Below, one piece after another: positions 54,680 through 63,961 of a DNA stretch of 64,000 nucleotides. The position numbers were made by a program, and so were the translations under genes. Under the pieces are notes generated by a model, which made no database searches, was not told the DNA's origin, and worked only from the letters and a program-made list of their open reading frames with translations. Origin of the DNA: an uncultured Eubacteriales bacterium. Its GTDB lineage: Bacteria; Bacillota; Clostridia; Lachnospirales; Lachnospiraceae. The stretch's first letter is position 1. Every line of letters starts with the position of its first letter. The stretch lies in contig OMZA01000006.1 of assembly GCA_900315425.1 (NCBI GenBank), positions 26,905 through 90,904 of the forward strand. The letters run 5' to 3'.

Positions 54680-56176
54680 ATGAATAATAATATTAAAGAA
54701 ATAACTATTCTCCACACCAATGATATCCATGGACAGCTAAATTTTACAGTAGGTAAAGACTTTACAGTTCATGGAGGAATCTCATTACTATCAGGCTACA
54801 TCAATAAAGTACGTGAAGAGAAAGATGTATTCCTGGGTATATGTGGAGATATTTTACAGGAAGATATCCGAGGTTCTGATTATAAAGGTACCAATACCGT
54901 TGAACTTATTAACTACCTAGAACCTGATGCTCTTTCCTTGGGCAATCATGAATTAGACTATGGATTAGCACACCTTTTGATATTTAAAACCTGTTTCAAA
55001 TCTCCACTTTTATGTGCAAACATTCTTATCTCTAACCTGGAACAAATGCTTTTTGAACCTAGTAGAATCTACAATGTAGGTGGAGTTAGAATGTTAGTAA
55101 TTGGTATTATTCCAGAAGCCTTTTTTAATAGAGTTCTTACAGATGAGTTCTGTAGAAGTATGCTGACATATAAAGATACTTACGAAGCCATTCGAGATGA
55201 AATCGATGCCCATAAAGATGAGCATGTGGACTTAGTTGTTTTAATGTCCCACTATGGTATTGAAGGAGACAGAGCTTTAGCTGAAAACATGCCGGATGAT
55301 ATTCATATTGATTTACTTTTAGGTGGTCATTCTCACATTTTGATGAAGGAAGCTGAAGTTATTAATGGTATTCCAATTGCTCAATCTAGTTATGGTACTG
55401 TTGATATCGGACGTTTTGATTTAAAAGTAGATACTGAAAATAAAAAACTTCTTTCCTGGGACTGGAATTTGGTGGAAATATCCGAGTCTACAAGCAGCTT
55501 TGACTATGGTGTCGATGATTTAGCTGACCGTGTAGTATTCAACAAAAAGGTACAATCCAATTCCAGCAAGGTATGTCAATTTAAAGAAACATATACTCAA
55601 AAAAGCAGACTGTTTGAATCTGATCTGGGTAATCTTGTATCTGACGCCTTTGCAGACCTTTACCCTGTTGACTTTGTAATCCTTCAATCTGGAAGTTTAA
55701 GGCAGGAAGCTTGTGGCCCAATCATGACGGAAAAAGATTTTAATGCACTATATCCTTTTGATGATAAATTTTACGTATGTAAGCTAACCGGTAAAGAAAT
55801 AAGGGACGGATTTAACTATCTGTTTTCTCTAAAACCTGACGGTTCAATTATGGGTGGAACTTTCCAATACAGCAAAGGTTTTCGAATTGAAGTTGATGGT
55901 GATGACTGTTGGAACAAAGGTTGTGTAGTAGAAAAAATAATGATTCATGACAAAGAATTAGATGACAATAAAACATACAATGTAGGTCTTACCAAGAATT
56001 GCGTTAAGGGCTTCATGAAGTATTTCTCATTAGATATTCCTGAAGAGAACAAAAATCTGGTTTCTCTTTCAACATATCATGATTTGGTAGGGTATTATCT
56101 AAGATATGATGGCATAGTTGAGGCTCCTAAAAAAGGTCGCTTTATTTTTAAAAACTTTAAATGGCCTGAATCATAA
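54680..56176 (+). CDS. 5'-nucleotidase/UshA-like metallophosphoesterase, no signal peptide
   Basis: 498 aa. The calcineurin-like domain has LHTNDIHGQL, GDILQ, SLGNHELDYG, MSHYG and GGHSH for the two-metal site. The C-terminal 5'-nucleotidase domain starts near residue 295, with LGNLVSDAF and GSLRQEACG. Most relatives are exported, but this protein begins directly at the catalytic domain with no signal peptide, so it should be cytoplasmic. GGGAG precedes the ATG. It is monocistronic. The substrate (nucleotides, NAD-type or others) is open. Confidence 0.88.
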   Translation: MNNNIKEITILHTNDIHGQLNFTVGKDFTVHGGISLLSGYINKVREEKDVFLGICGDILQEDIRGSDYKGTNTVELINYLEPDALSLGNHELDYGLAHLLIFKTCFKSPLLCANILISNLEQMLFEPSRIYNVGGVRMLVIGIIPEAFFNRVLTDEFCRSMLTYKDTYEAIRDEIDAHKDEHVDLVVLMSHYGIEGDRALAENMPDDIHIDLLLGGHSHILMKEAEVINGIPIAQSSYGTVDIGRFDLKVDTENKKLLSWDWNLVEISESTSSFDYGVDDLADRVVFNKKVQSNSSKVCQFKETYTQKSRLFESDLGNLVSDAFADLYPVDFVILQSGSLRQEACGPIMTEKDFNALYPFDDKFYVCKLTGKEIRDGFNYLFSLKPDGSIMGGTFQYSKGFRIEVDGDDCWNKGCVVEKIMIHDKELDDNKTYNVGLTKNCVKGFMKYFSLDIPEENKNLVSLSTYHDLVGYYLRYDGIVEAPKKGRFIFKNFKWPES

Positions 56177-56182
56177 AATAAT

Positions 56183-56228
56183 GGCTATCGCAATAGATAG
56201 AATATCTAAGCGATAGCCTTTTTGTTTT
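56183..56228 (+). terminator. Terminator after the 5'-nucleotidase-like gene
   Basis: A 9-bp stem GGCTATCGC/GCGATAGCC with an inner AGATA/TATCT stem, then TTTTTGTTTT. Confidence 0.85.
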
Positions 56229-56234
56229 CCTCAA

Positions 56235-57539
56235 TTATAAAATGTCAATATATTCTCCGTTAAGAGCTTTATTCATACTTCTAACAGCACAGAACTTTCC
56301 ACACATTGAACAACTGTCCTCTTGCTCCGGTGCCCTACTATCTCGTATGGCCTTGGCTGTCTCAGGATCAATGGAACACTCCCACTGTTTCTCCCAATCA
56401 AAGTTTCTTCTGGCATCTCCCATTTCGTCATCTAAATCTCTTGCATGAGGTATCTTTTTAGCAATATCCGCTGCATGAGCAGCAATTTTCGAAGCAATAA
56501 TTCCCTGTTTTACGTCATCAACATTTGGTAAAGCAAGATGCTCCGCCGGAGTTACATAGCATAAAAATGCCGCACCACTTGCCGCTGCTATAGCACCTCC
56601 TATAGCAGATGTAATGTGGTCATAACCTGGAGCTATATCAGTAACTATTGGTCCCAACACATAAAAAGGTGCGCCCATACAAATAGTCTGCTGCATTTTC
56701 ATATTCGCTTCAATTTGATCCATAGGCATATGACCCGGTCCCTCAACCATTACCTGAACATCCTTTTCCCATGCACGTTTTGTAAGTTCTCCCAAACGCA
56801 CTAGTTCTTCTATCTGGCAAACATCACTTCCGTCTGCAAGACACCCTGGACGACATGCATCTCCAAGGGAAATTGTTACATCGTACTCTCTGCATATATC
56901 TAATATTTCATCAAAATATTCATAAAATGGATTCTCTTCTCCTGTCATACACATCCACGCGAATACTAATGAGCCTCCACGAGATACAATGTTCATTTTC
57001 CTTTTATGCTTTTTTATCTGTTCTATGGTTTTACGAGTAATTCCACAATGTAGTGTTACAAAATCCACTCCATCTTCAGCATGCAATCTAACCACATCTA
57101 TAAAATCTTTTGCAGTAAGAGTTGCTAAATCTCTTTGGTAATGAATTACACTATCATATACAGGAACTGTTCCTATCATTGCAGGACATTCACTGGTTAG
57201 CTTTTTTCTAAATGGCTGTGTATTTCCATGAGAAGAAAGATCCATAATCGCTTCTGCCCCCATATTTACTGCAGCCATAACCTTTTGCATTTCAATATTA
57301 TAATCTTTACAATCTCTAGATACTCCAAGATTTACATTTATTTTTGTCCTTAACATAGAACCAACTCCATTAGGTTCTATACATGTGTGTAACTTGTTAG
57401 CACATATTGCCACCTGACCTTTTGCCACAAGTTCTCTTATCTCTTCTTCAGTTCTGTATTCTTTTTTAGCAACTGCCTTCATCTCAGGAGTAACGATGCC
57501 TTTTCTTGCAGCATCCATCTGGGTTGTATAATTTCTCAT
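56235..57539 (-). CDS. thiC: Phosphomethylpyrimidine synthase ThiC
   Basis: A radical SAM enzyme that turns AIR into the thiamin pyrimidine (HMP-P). The C-terminal cluster motif CSMCGKFC is present, with [23 protein letters not shown] and [11 protein letters not shown]. It has 434 aa, the short form without the N-terminal ThiC-associated extension. The ATG has AAAGGA seven bases upstream. It is the last gene of the thi operon. Confidence 0.96.
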   Translation of the reverse strand: MRNYTTQMDAARKGIVTPEMKAVAKKEYRTEEEIRELVAKGQVAICANKLHTCIEPNGVGSMLRTKINVNLGVSRDCKDYNIEMQKVMAAVNMGAEAIMDLSSHGNTQPFRKKLTSECPAMIGTVPVYDSVIHYQRDLATLTAKDFIDVVRLHAEDGVDFVTLHCGITRKTIEQIKKHKRKMNIVSRGGSLVFAWMCMTGEENPFYEYFDEILDICREYDVTISLGDACRPGCLADGSDVCQIEELVRLGELTKRAWEKDVQVMVEGPGHMPMDQIEANMKMQQTICMGAPFYVLGPIVTDIAPGYDHITSAIGGAIAAASGAAFLCYVTPAEHLALPNVDDVKQGIIASKIAAHAADIAKKIPHARDLDDEMGDARRNFDWEKQWECSIDPETAKAIRDSRAPEQEDSCSMCGKFCAVRSMNKALNGEYIDIL

Positions 57540-57557
57540 ATTCAATTCCTTTCAAAT

Positions 57558-58196
57558 TTATTTTATAATATTAAGCTCTTTAGCTTTATTTTTTAGTTCT
57601 AGGGCTGCCTGTTGTGGACTATCCGCTTTCATAATAGCTGATACTACACATATTCCCGCAATAGGAACCCCCTTTAACACATGAATATTTTCTTTATTCA
57701 ATCCACCAATGGCATTGGCAGGTATTGGAACTGCATTGCAAATATCTCTAAGAGTATCCACTGATGTTAATACAGTCTTTACCTTTGTGGTGGTAGGAAA
57801 AATAGCTCCAACACCTAGATAATCTGCTCCTTGTTCATAAACTTCTTTAGCCCATGGAACAGTTTTAGCAGTGGCTCCCACAATCTTTTCACTTCCCATT
57901 AACTTTCTCGCTGTAGCAACCGGCATATCACTTGCCCCTACATGAACTCCCTCTGCATCTATGGCTAAAGCCACATCTACTCTGTCATCAATAATAAGAG
58001 GTACGTTATATTTTTTCGAGATATTGTGAACTTTATTTGCCAGTTCTATGTATTCTCTTGTGCTTTTTTCTTTTTCCCGAAGTTGCATCAATGTTACTCC
58101 GCCATTAAGAGCTTCTTCTACTCTGTATAAAAATTCCTCTTCAGTATATTTTGAACTGTCAGTTATAAAATATAAACTGGGATCAAATTTTATCAT
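57558..58196 (-). CDS. thiE: Thiamine-phosphate synthase
   Basis: Joins the pyrimidine and thiazole parts. LYFITDSSKYTEEEF, LMQLREK, LIIDDRVDVALAIDAEGVHVG and GVGAIFPTTTK are the TIM-barrel motifs. It has 212 aa from the ATG with GAGG upstream; an upstream GTG overlaps the thiH stop and is less likely. Confidence 0.95.
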   Translation of the reverse strand: MIKFDPSLYFITDSSKYTEEEFLYRVEEALNGGVTLMQLREKEKSTREYIELANKVHNISKKYNVPLIIDDRVDVALAIDAEGVHVGASDMPVATARKLMGSEKIVGATAKTVPWAKEVYEQGADYLGVGAIFPTTTKVKTVLTSVDTLRDICNAVPIPANAIGGLNKENIHVLKGVPIAGICVVSAIMKADSPQQAALELKNKAKELNIIK

Positions 58197-58207
58197 TATA
58201 ATTTTCC

Positions 58208-59461
58208 TCACATATATAGATAGTCATTTAAAACAGGCTGTAAGCCCTCGTCCACGATATCCTCATACATCTTATTCAGACTACGATTATCGCTAATTTC
58301 AAATTGTTCATCACCTTTTTTTGAATCATCTTCCTTACAAGTGTATTTACTTTCGTGATCTCCTATACCCGTTGATACACCAGCAGATACCTTTGTTGCT
58401 GCAATCTTTACAATTCCATTTCTAAACTCAGCGCTTTCTCTAGACGAAACCGTTATTCCGGCATATGGCAGGAATATTCGGTATGCACATAATACCTGAC
58501 ATAATTGTTTCTCATGAACATCCAACGGATTGATTTTATCGTTGTTTATTATTGGTCTGAGTCGTGGACAGGACAAAGACATTTCTGCATATGGATATTT
58601 CCTTTGTAAATAATACACATGAAGTGCGCTGGCTAATGCGTCTTTACGAAAATCCGAAAGACCTAAAAGTGCAGAAAACGCAACACCTCTCATACCGCCT
58701 CTAAGTGCTCTTTCCTGTGCATCAAATCTATATGGCCATACCCTCTTATGTCCTAATAAATGCAACTGTTCATATCTGTCTGAATCATATGTCTCTTGGA
58801 ACACGGTAACATAATCGGCACCACATTCATGAAGATATCTGTATTCATCAGTATTTACCGGATATATTTCTAACCCTACCATCCTAAAATATTTTCTTGC
58901 AAGCTTGCAGGCCTCGCCTATATATTTAACATCACTTTGAGAACGACTCTCTCCGGTAAGAATCAGTATTTCTTCCATTCCTGAATCTGCAATGACTTTC
59001 ATCTCATGCTCTATTTGCTGTGCATCTAATTTCATTCGACTAATATGGTTGTAACAGTTAAAACCACAATATACACAATAATTCTCGCAGTAATTAGCAA
59101 TATACAAAGGTGTAAATATATATACTGTATTGCCAAAATGTTTGCTGGTTTCCATTCTGGCTTTTTGAGCCATTTCCTCTAAAAAAGGCTCTGCTGCAGG
59201 AGATAGTAATGCTTTAAAATCGTCTATAGTACAACTTTCATGTTCTAAAGCCCTTCTAACATCCACTGCAGTGTATTTAGAATAATCATATGAATTCATA
59301 TGGGACATAACATTTTTGCACACATCTGACTCGATTATTTCCATTCCCGGCATGTATTCCATATGATTTTTTCTTGAAGAAGGATCGCTTTCCAACTGAT
59401 GTTTTCTTTTTAAAGCCTCAGGTTTTAAATATTCTGAATCCACAAAAAATTCGTTATCCAT
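58208..59461 (-). CDS. thiH: 2-iminoacetate synthase ThiH
   Basis: A radical SAM tyrosine lyase that supplies dehydroglycine for the thiazole ring, the anaerobic route in place of ThiO. The cluster motif is CENYCVYCGF; LTGESRSQSDV, VFQETYDSDRYEQLH and VSSRES are conserved. It has 417 aa. GGGGTGAG precedes the ATG. Confidence 0.95.
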   Translation of the reverse strand: MDNEFFVDSEYLKPEALKRKHQLESDPSSRKNHMEYMPGMEIIESDVCKNVMSHMNSYDYSKYTAVDVRRALEHESCTIDDFKALLSPAAEPFLEEMAQKARMETSKHFGNTVYIFTPLYIANYCENYCVYCGFNCYNHISRMKLDAQQIEHEMKVIADSGMEEILILTGESRSQSDVKYIGEACKLARKYFRMVGLEIYPVNTDEYRYLHECGADYVTVFQETYDSDRYEQLHLLGHKRVWPYRFDAQERALRGGMRGVAFSALLGLSDFRKDALASALHVYYLQRKYPYAEMSLSCPRLRPIINNDKINPLDVHEKQLCQVLCAYRIFLPYAGITVSSRESAEFRNGIVKIAATKVSAGVSTGIGDHESKYTCKEDDSKKGDEQFEISDNRSLNKMYEDIVDEGLQPVLNDYLYM

Positions 59462-59475
59462 AATATCTCACCCCT

Positions 59476-60246
59476 TTAATTACGCAAAAAGCCAGTAAGT
59501 GGATCTGAAGCTGATGCACCTCTTGTAAGTACCCTGCCTAAACCTGCCAAATATGCTTTTCTACCAGCTTCAATGGCCTGTTTAAATGCAGACGCCATCA
59601 TTGGTAAATCTCCTGCTGTTGCAAGTGCAGTATTGGCCATTATTGCTGCTGCACCCATTTCCATAGCTTCACAGGCCTGAGAAGGTCTTCCTATTCCTGC
59701 ATCTACAATTATTGGCACATCTATTTCATCTATGAGAATCTGAATGAACTCTTTTGTTGCTAATCCCTTATTCGAACCTATCGGTGATGCTAAAGGCATT
59801 ATAGTTGCAGCTCCAGCATTTACCATATCTCTGGCTGCATTTAAATCAGGATACATATATGGCATTACTACAAAGCCTTCTTTTGCCAGAATCTCCGTAG
59901 CTTTTATTGTTTCCTGATTATCAGGAAGTAAATACTTTGTATCCCTCATAATTTCAACTTTGACAAAATCTCCACATCCAAGTTCCCTGGCAAGTCTGGC
60001 AATTCTAACTGCCTCTTCTGCATTTCTCGCACCAGATGTATTTGGTAACAAAGTAATTCCTTTTGGTATATAGTCCAAAATGTTTTCCTGTTCCTTGGTA
60101 TTTGCGCGACGTACTGCCAGTGTTATAATCTCGGCTCCTGCATCCTTTATGGCTGCCTCAATAAGTTTCATGGAATATTTTCCAGAGCCCAAAATAAATC
60201 TTGAATCAAACTCATGTCCGGCAATTATCAGCTTATCTTCCTTCAT
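59476..60246 (-). CDS. thiG: Thiazole synthase ThiG
   Basis: Forms the thiazole phosphate from DXP, dehydroglycine and ThiS-thiocarboxylate. FILGSGKYS, the Schiff-base region [33 protein letters not shown] and NTALATAGD are conserved. It has 256 aa. GAGG is eight bases before the ATG. Confidence 0.96.
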   Translation of the reverse strand: MKEDKLIIAGHEFDSRFILGSGKYSMKLIEAAIKDAGAEIITLAVRRANTKEQENILDYIPKGITLLPNTSGARNAEEAVRIARLARELGCGDFVKVEIMRDTKYLLPDNQETIKATEILAKEGFVVMPYMYPDLNAARDMVNAGAATIMPLASPIGSNKGLATKEFIQILIDEIDVPIIVDAGIGRPSQACEAMEMGAAAIMANTALATAGDLPMMASAFKQAIEAGRKAYLAGLGRVLTRGASASDPLTGFLRN

Positions 60247-60262
60247 TGTATAATCCTCTTTT

Positions 60263-60898
60263 CTAAACTTCGTATTTCTCAGCTATTATTCTCAACACAG
60301 TAAGGGCTTCATGGGATGCACAAAGCATAACTCTGGCTGATATGAGACTTTCTGAATTATTTACATCATTCTTTTCATCACCACATAAATAAAAATGTTT
60401 CATTATATTTCTGGTCTTTATTATGTTCGGAGTATCCATTCCTGCCATTCCAGATGCCGCTACCAGATAGCTTTCTGGTAAATGTTCTAAAACATTATTT
60501 ACAAGCATAGCCTTTGCTTCAGGATTATCAAAGGCTTCACAAATAACATCTGCCTCCTTAAGCAAATCCTTATAATTATCTTCTGAAATTTTTGTTGTAA
60601 ATATCTCATATTTTGTATAAGGTGAGATTTCTTTTAAATTACTTATTAACGCTTCTGTTTTAAACATTCCAATCTGATTCATCTTATACTGTTGCCTATG
60701 CAGATTACTAACATCAACTTTGTCAAAATCAATTAAGATTAACTTTCCAATTCCTGCCCTTGCCAGCGAAATAGCAATATTAGAACCCAGTCCCCCTAAA
60801 CCACATATTGCAACTGTAGCATTTTGGAACTTCTCAAGTATCTCCTTACCCTGTCTATTTTCAAGCGCTTTAAGCCACTCTTCTTTTGTTGGAAACAT
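60263..60898 (-). CDS. thiF: ThiS adenylyltransferase ThiF
   Basis: An E1-like enzyme that adenylates the ThiS C-terminus. The nucleotide fold is [17 protein letters not shown], followed by [17 protein letters not shown] and [10 protein letters not shown]. It has 211 aa, the short form; the paired CxxC zinc motif of MoeB/ThiF proteins is not seen. Its ATG directly follows the thiS stop codon. Confidence 0.92.
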   Translation of the reverse strand: MFPTKEEWLKALENRQGKEILEKFQNATVAICGLGGLGSNIAISLARAGIGKLILIDFDKVDVSNLHRQQYKMNQIGMFKTEALISNLKEISPYTKYEIFTTKISEDNYKDLLKEADVICEAFDNPEAKAMLVNNVLEHLPESYLVAASGMAGMDTPNIIKTRNIMKHFYLCGDEKNDVNNSESLISARVMLCASHEALTVLRIIAEKYEV

Positions 60899-61093
60899 TC
60901 AACCCCCTCCCACAAAACTTACTATTTCTATGGAATCACCATTTTCTAATACAGTTTCCTCGTACTGTGACTTAAATACAATATCTCCATTTCTCTCTAC
61001 TGCTATTCTTTTCGCGTCATAATCAGTGGTAGAAATATATTCTGCCACTGTTTTTCCTGCTATATCCAGGTCCAAGCCATTTACCTTTACCAT
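60899..61093 (-). CDS. thiS: Sulfur carrier protein ThiS
   Basis: A 64-aa ubiquitin-fold sulfur carrier. RIAVERNGDIVFKSQYEE and DSIEIVSFVGGG are typical; the chain ends in three Gly, so the terminal GG needed for thiocarboxylate is present. AGGAGG precedes the ATG. It is the first gene after the TPP riboswitch. Confidence 0.95.
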   Translation of the reverse strand: MVKVNGLDLDIAGKTVAEYISTTDYDAKRIAVERNGDIVFKSQYEETVLENGDSIEIVSFVGGG

Positions 61094-61115
61094 ATTACAC
61101 CTCCTAAAATATTAA

Positions 61116-61145
61116 ACGGGGAATCCCTTAGCGGCAATTCCCCGT
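61116..61145 (-). terminator. Riboswitch-controlled terminator before thiS
   Basis: A 9-bp stem ACGGGGAAT/ATTCCCCGT followed by TTTAATATTTT on the minus strand, between the TPP aptamer and thiS. It is likely the OFF structure. Confidence 0.65.
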
Positions 61146-61160
61146 AATAAATACACATTA

Positions 61161-61189
61161 ACGGGAGGTTACCTTTCGATACCTCCCGT
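61161..61189 (-). promoter_or_regulatory. Second leader hairpin between the TPP aptamer and thiS terminator
   Basis: A perfect 9-bp stem ACGGGAGGT/ACCTCCCGT. Its ACCTCC half could also pair with the thiS ribosome site AGGAGGTG, so it may add translational control. Confidence 0.45.
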
Positions 61190-61198
61190 GTAAATCCA

Positions 61199-61296
61199 TA
61201 AATATGTCTTCCTACGGCGGCATTATCCGCATCAGGTTATAGGGTCGAAGTTGGATTACTTCCTCTCAGCCTGCTATCACAAGCTCCCCTTTCTAT
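61199..61296 (-). promoter_or_regulatory. TPP riboswitch (THI element)
   Basis: The minus strand holds, in order, GGGGAGC, GGCTGAGAGG, GACCCTATAACCTGATG, CGGATAATGCCG and GTAGGAAG, the conserved TPP aptamer. A TATAAT element at 61309-61314 is just upstream. It controls thiSFGHEC. Confidence 0.95.
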
Positions 61297-61411
61297 AATA
61301 TATCTGTCATTATACAACTATTTTTTATTTTTTCTACTTATTTTTCTCCAAAAACAACCTTTTTGAATGAATTACACATTTTTATTTTAGTTCTCTTAGT
61401 ATTTTATTATA

Positions 61412-62137
61412 TTATTTTCCTTGTTCAACCTCTTTAATTTCATTTTTAGAGGCACTTTTTAATGCATAAGTGTCAAAGGCCGGCTCAATTGGAAGCTGCA
61501 TTTCTAACAACGCTATTTTATTAATAGTTGCAAAACCATCTATAATCTCAACATCAAATACATGTCCGCCTTTAGTATGATCTTTTGAAATAAAATGAAA
61601 ATGCCATCCAGCTGCATTAATTCCATCCATATAATCCGGAAAATATATACACACCAATGTTCCTTCAACATTTTCAAAAAAGAAATCCTTTTGAGACTTA
61701 TCTAATATTTTCTTTAATGATACATGATGTGCCTTAAATTCTTTTTCTGATCTGGCGCTAACCTTCTTAAAATTCCCATCAATTCGAACCACATGCATAC
61801 TGTTAAGTCCAAAATCCTCTTCAATTGCAAGATTTAAGCAATCTTTTACTTTGTCAATGCTAGCCATATTTTCCAGAGAAATTACCTTTCCCTCTATTAA
61901 ATGAGTTACTGCAGCAAAAGGAACTCCTGTATCTAATGCTGCCTCTGTAACACTTCCATCATTTGTAGCACAATAACATTTCCCATCTACAACAATCATC
62001 TCTCCGCCAACACCTTCAAAGGTTCCAAGTCCTATATCTCCATGCTTAAGTAATTCTTTTACTGTTATAACTTTTCTTGTATAACCTAATACCAACGCTT
62101 GAAGTGTTGACACCTGATACATCTTATTATCTCTCAT
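61412..62137 (-). CDS. budA: Alpha-acetolactate decarboxylase
   Basis: Converts acetolactate to acetoin. YQVSTLQALVLGYTRKVITV, GDIGLGTFEGVGGEMIVVDG, the zinc ligands in GWHFHFISKDHTKGGHVFD, and the conserved Glu-bearing segments are present. It has 241 aa. GGAGG lies ten bases before the ATG. It stands alone, with no acetolactate synthase gene nearby. Confidence 0.95.
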   Translation of the reverse strand: MRDNKMYQVSTLQALVLGYTRKVITVKELLKHGDIGLGTFEGVGGEMIVVDGKCYCATNDGSVTEAALDTGVPFAAVTHLIEGKVISLENMASIDKVKDCLNLAIEEDFGLNSMHVVRIDGNFKKVSARSEKEFKAHHVSLKKILDKSQKDFFFENVEGTLVCIYFPDYMDGINAAGWHFHFISKDHTKGGHVFDVEIIDGFATINKIALLEMQLPIEPAFDTYALKSASKNEIKEVEQGK

Positions 62138-62264
62138 AACACAAACGCCTCCAGACCGTCCAACTGGTCTCTTACCAGCTTCTACTCTCTTTCAACGTAT
62201 CTCTATTTTACTTATTGCCCGTCAATAAATAAAGCCCTATTTTGAAAAAAGTGTTACAAAATAG

Positions 62265-62378
62265 CTTGACCAGTACAAATGGAGGAAAACTGCCCGTGAA
62301 GAGCGTAAACTGTGTGAGGATGGGCAGATTTTCCTTGAGGAATTTCAGACTTGGCTGGATGAGAGTAAGTGCAGGTAA
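62265..62378 (+). pseudogene. Short coding remnant of unknown origin
   Basis: A 37-codon open frame, closed by a stop on both sides, encodes a charged peptide (KWRKTAREERKLCEDGQIF... ending LDESKCR). It has no start codon or ribosome site, and its base use is richer in G and C than the neighbours. It looks like the tail of a larger protein from mobile DNA, but I do not recognise it. Confidence 0.35.
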
Positions 62379-62402
62379 TCCCTTCTGTTGGTAGACTCTA
62401 AC

Positions 62403-63140
62403 TCATCCGTTTAATAATTTATTTAAAAATACTTCTCGATTATTTATAAACAGTTCCATAACTGTATAGCACTCCGTATCCTCATATTTACATAATCTAA
62501 CCTCACCATTATCAAATGAATAAATACTTGCACCAGGTAATCCTAAAAGTATCGGAGAATGTGTTGCGATAATAAATTGCGAACCTTCTTCTCCCATTTT
62601 TGCAATTTGTAACAATAGAGACAATTGCCTTTGCGGAGATAATGCAGCCTCTGGTTCATCCATAATATACAATCCTTCTTTACTACTGTTTTGAAAAAAA
62701 GACAAAAAACTTTCTCCGTGAGATTGTTCATGCAATGATTTTCCACCATATCGTTCATAAAAAATTTCTTTAGGCGTTATATCTCTATAATCCTCTAGTT
62801 TGCTTGCTACATTAAAAAAACTTTCTGCTCTGAAAAAATAGTTGCCCTTCGCTCTTCTATATCCCTTGCTGATTTTTATTGCCTCACTTAATTCAGACAC
62901 ATCATCATATGTTGAGAAATTATAATTAATAGTTCCACCTTCAGGATTGAACCCATATGCAACTGCTATAGCTTCTAATAATGTTGATTTTCCAGTTTCA
63001 TTTTCACCAACAAAAAAAGTAATTCTATTATTAAAACTAAAATCTTCTAGATGTTTTAATGCATCTATATTTCTTAAATACGAATCTTTGGGAATTATAT
63101 CCCAATCAATATATACTTTCTGAATATAATTATCGTTCAA
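62403..63140 (-). CDS. AAA/ABC-type ATPase (COG3910-like)
   Basis: 245 aa, a single SMC/ABC-like ATPase domain. Walker A is FVGENETGKSTLLEAIA, the signature-like region SHGESFLSFF, Walker B GLYIMDEPEAALS, and a final IATHSP with the switch His. No nuclease or transport partner is adjacent. The start is TTG with AAGGA seven bases upstream. Stand-alone proteins of this kind lack a settled function; a defence or repair role is possible but not supported by neighbours. Confidence 0.8.
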   Translation of the reverse strand: MNDNYIQKVYIDWDIIPKDSYLRNIDALKHLEDFSFNNRITFFVGENETGKSTLLEAIAVAYGFNPEGGTINYNFSTYDDVSELSEAIKISKGYRRAKGNYFFRAESFFNVASKLEDYRDITPKEIFYERYGGKSLHEQSHGESFLSFFQNSSKEGLYIMDEPEAALSPQRQLSLLLQIAKMGEEGSQFIIATHSPILLGLPGASIYSFDNGEVRLCKYEDTECYTVMELFINNREVFLNKLLNG

Positions 63141-63273
63141 TTTGTTATCCTTTTCAATAGCTACATAATTTATTGATATAAACTTAATATGTAATTCACC
63201 ATACTTCCGTCAACCAGTTCCTTATATCTAAAAACTTTATATCCTATCAGTTGCTTCAATGCTTCTTAACTCG

Positions 63274-63299
63274 ATAGGCAATAAATCATTATTGCCTAT
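63274..63299 (-). terminator. Hairpin at the end of the carbamoyltransferase remnant
   Basis: A perfect 11-bp stem, ATAGGCAATAA and complement, with a four-base loop, overlapping the final stop codon. The T run is poor. Confidence 0.45.
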
Positions 63300-63906
63300 T
63301 GTACCTTTAATAAACTCTGTTTGAACTCATATCCAATAAAGTAATCAGAATCAATTACTTCTTCCTTTACTTCTTCACCCCGATAAAATGGTGGACACGG
63401 ATTCAAACTAAAGCCAAATGCTTCTGCCGCCTCTTTCCAGGCTCTCCCTATATTTCCATCTGCACCAACAAACAGATAGTTATCTCTTAAATAGTCAGTT
63501 CTTATTTTGAAAGAGTGTATAAATCTGACATAATTTCACATGGATGGTTTTCATCTGTCATAGCATTTACGACAGGTATACTCAGCGTATTAGCCATTAT
63601 TTCAAGCATTGAAATATCCCTGTGCCTTACTATAACAGCATCAGCCCAGTTTTGGATATATCCGCATACATCCCTGATATCTTCTTTTTTATCAAGCGTT
63701 GCCGGATCAAATAATATGGTTTGCCCTCCAAGAAGATATACCCCTTTTTCAAAAGACACCCTAGTTCTTATGCTAGATGCAGGAAAGAACATAACGATAG
63801 TTTTTCCCTGCAAAAAACCATTATACTTCTCAACGGTATCAGCAATTTGGAAAATCTTCAGAAGCTCACTTTTTGTGTAATCTGTAAGTCGTATAAATGA
63901 TTTCAT
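63296..63906 (-). pseudogene. Frameshifted, truncated ornithine/aspartate carbamoyltransferase-like gene
   Basis: The first 134 codons encode the carbamoyl-phosphate domain (FPASSIRTRVSFEKG, VVNAMTDENHPCEIMSDLYTL). The frame then stops at 63502. The +1 frame continues the same family without a gap (IRTDYLRDNYLFVGADGNIGRAWKEA) to a stop at 63296. One A missing from an A-run at the junction explains the break. Even when joined, the product is about 200 aa, some 100 short of the family, lacking most of the second domain. AAAGG precedes the ATG. A real pseudogene is likely because of the truncation; a sequencing slip may add to it. Confidence 0.75.
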
Positions 63907-63939
63907 AAATAAAATCCTTTCTGTTGTTGTAGGCGGAAA

Positions 63940-63961
63940 CCCACTTGCTTTAGCAGGTGGG
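63940..63961. mobile_element. Possible IS200/IS605-type end hairpin
   Basis: CCCACTTGC-TTTA-GCAGGTGGG, followed by AGGAG, forms a 9-bp stem with one G-U pair. It resembles the terminal hairpins of IS200/IS605 (TnpB-carrying) elements as I remember them. No transposase is visible; the element body would lie beyond the right edge or is lost. Confidence 0.35.

Noticed and set aside
62403-63140. OLD/Gabija-type defence ATPase
   Set aside because: No TOPRIM domain, helicase or nuclease partner; it is a short single-domain ATPase.
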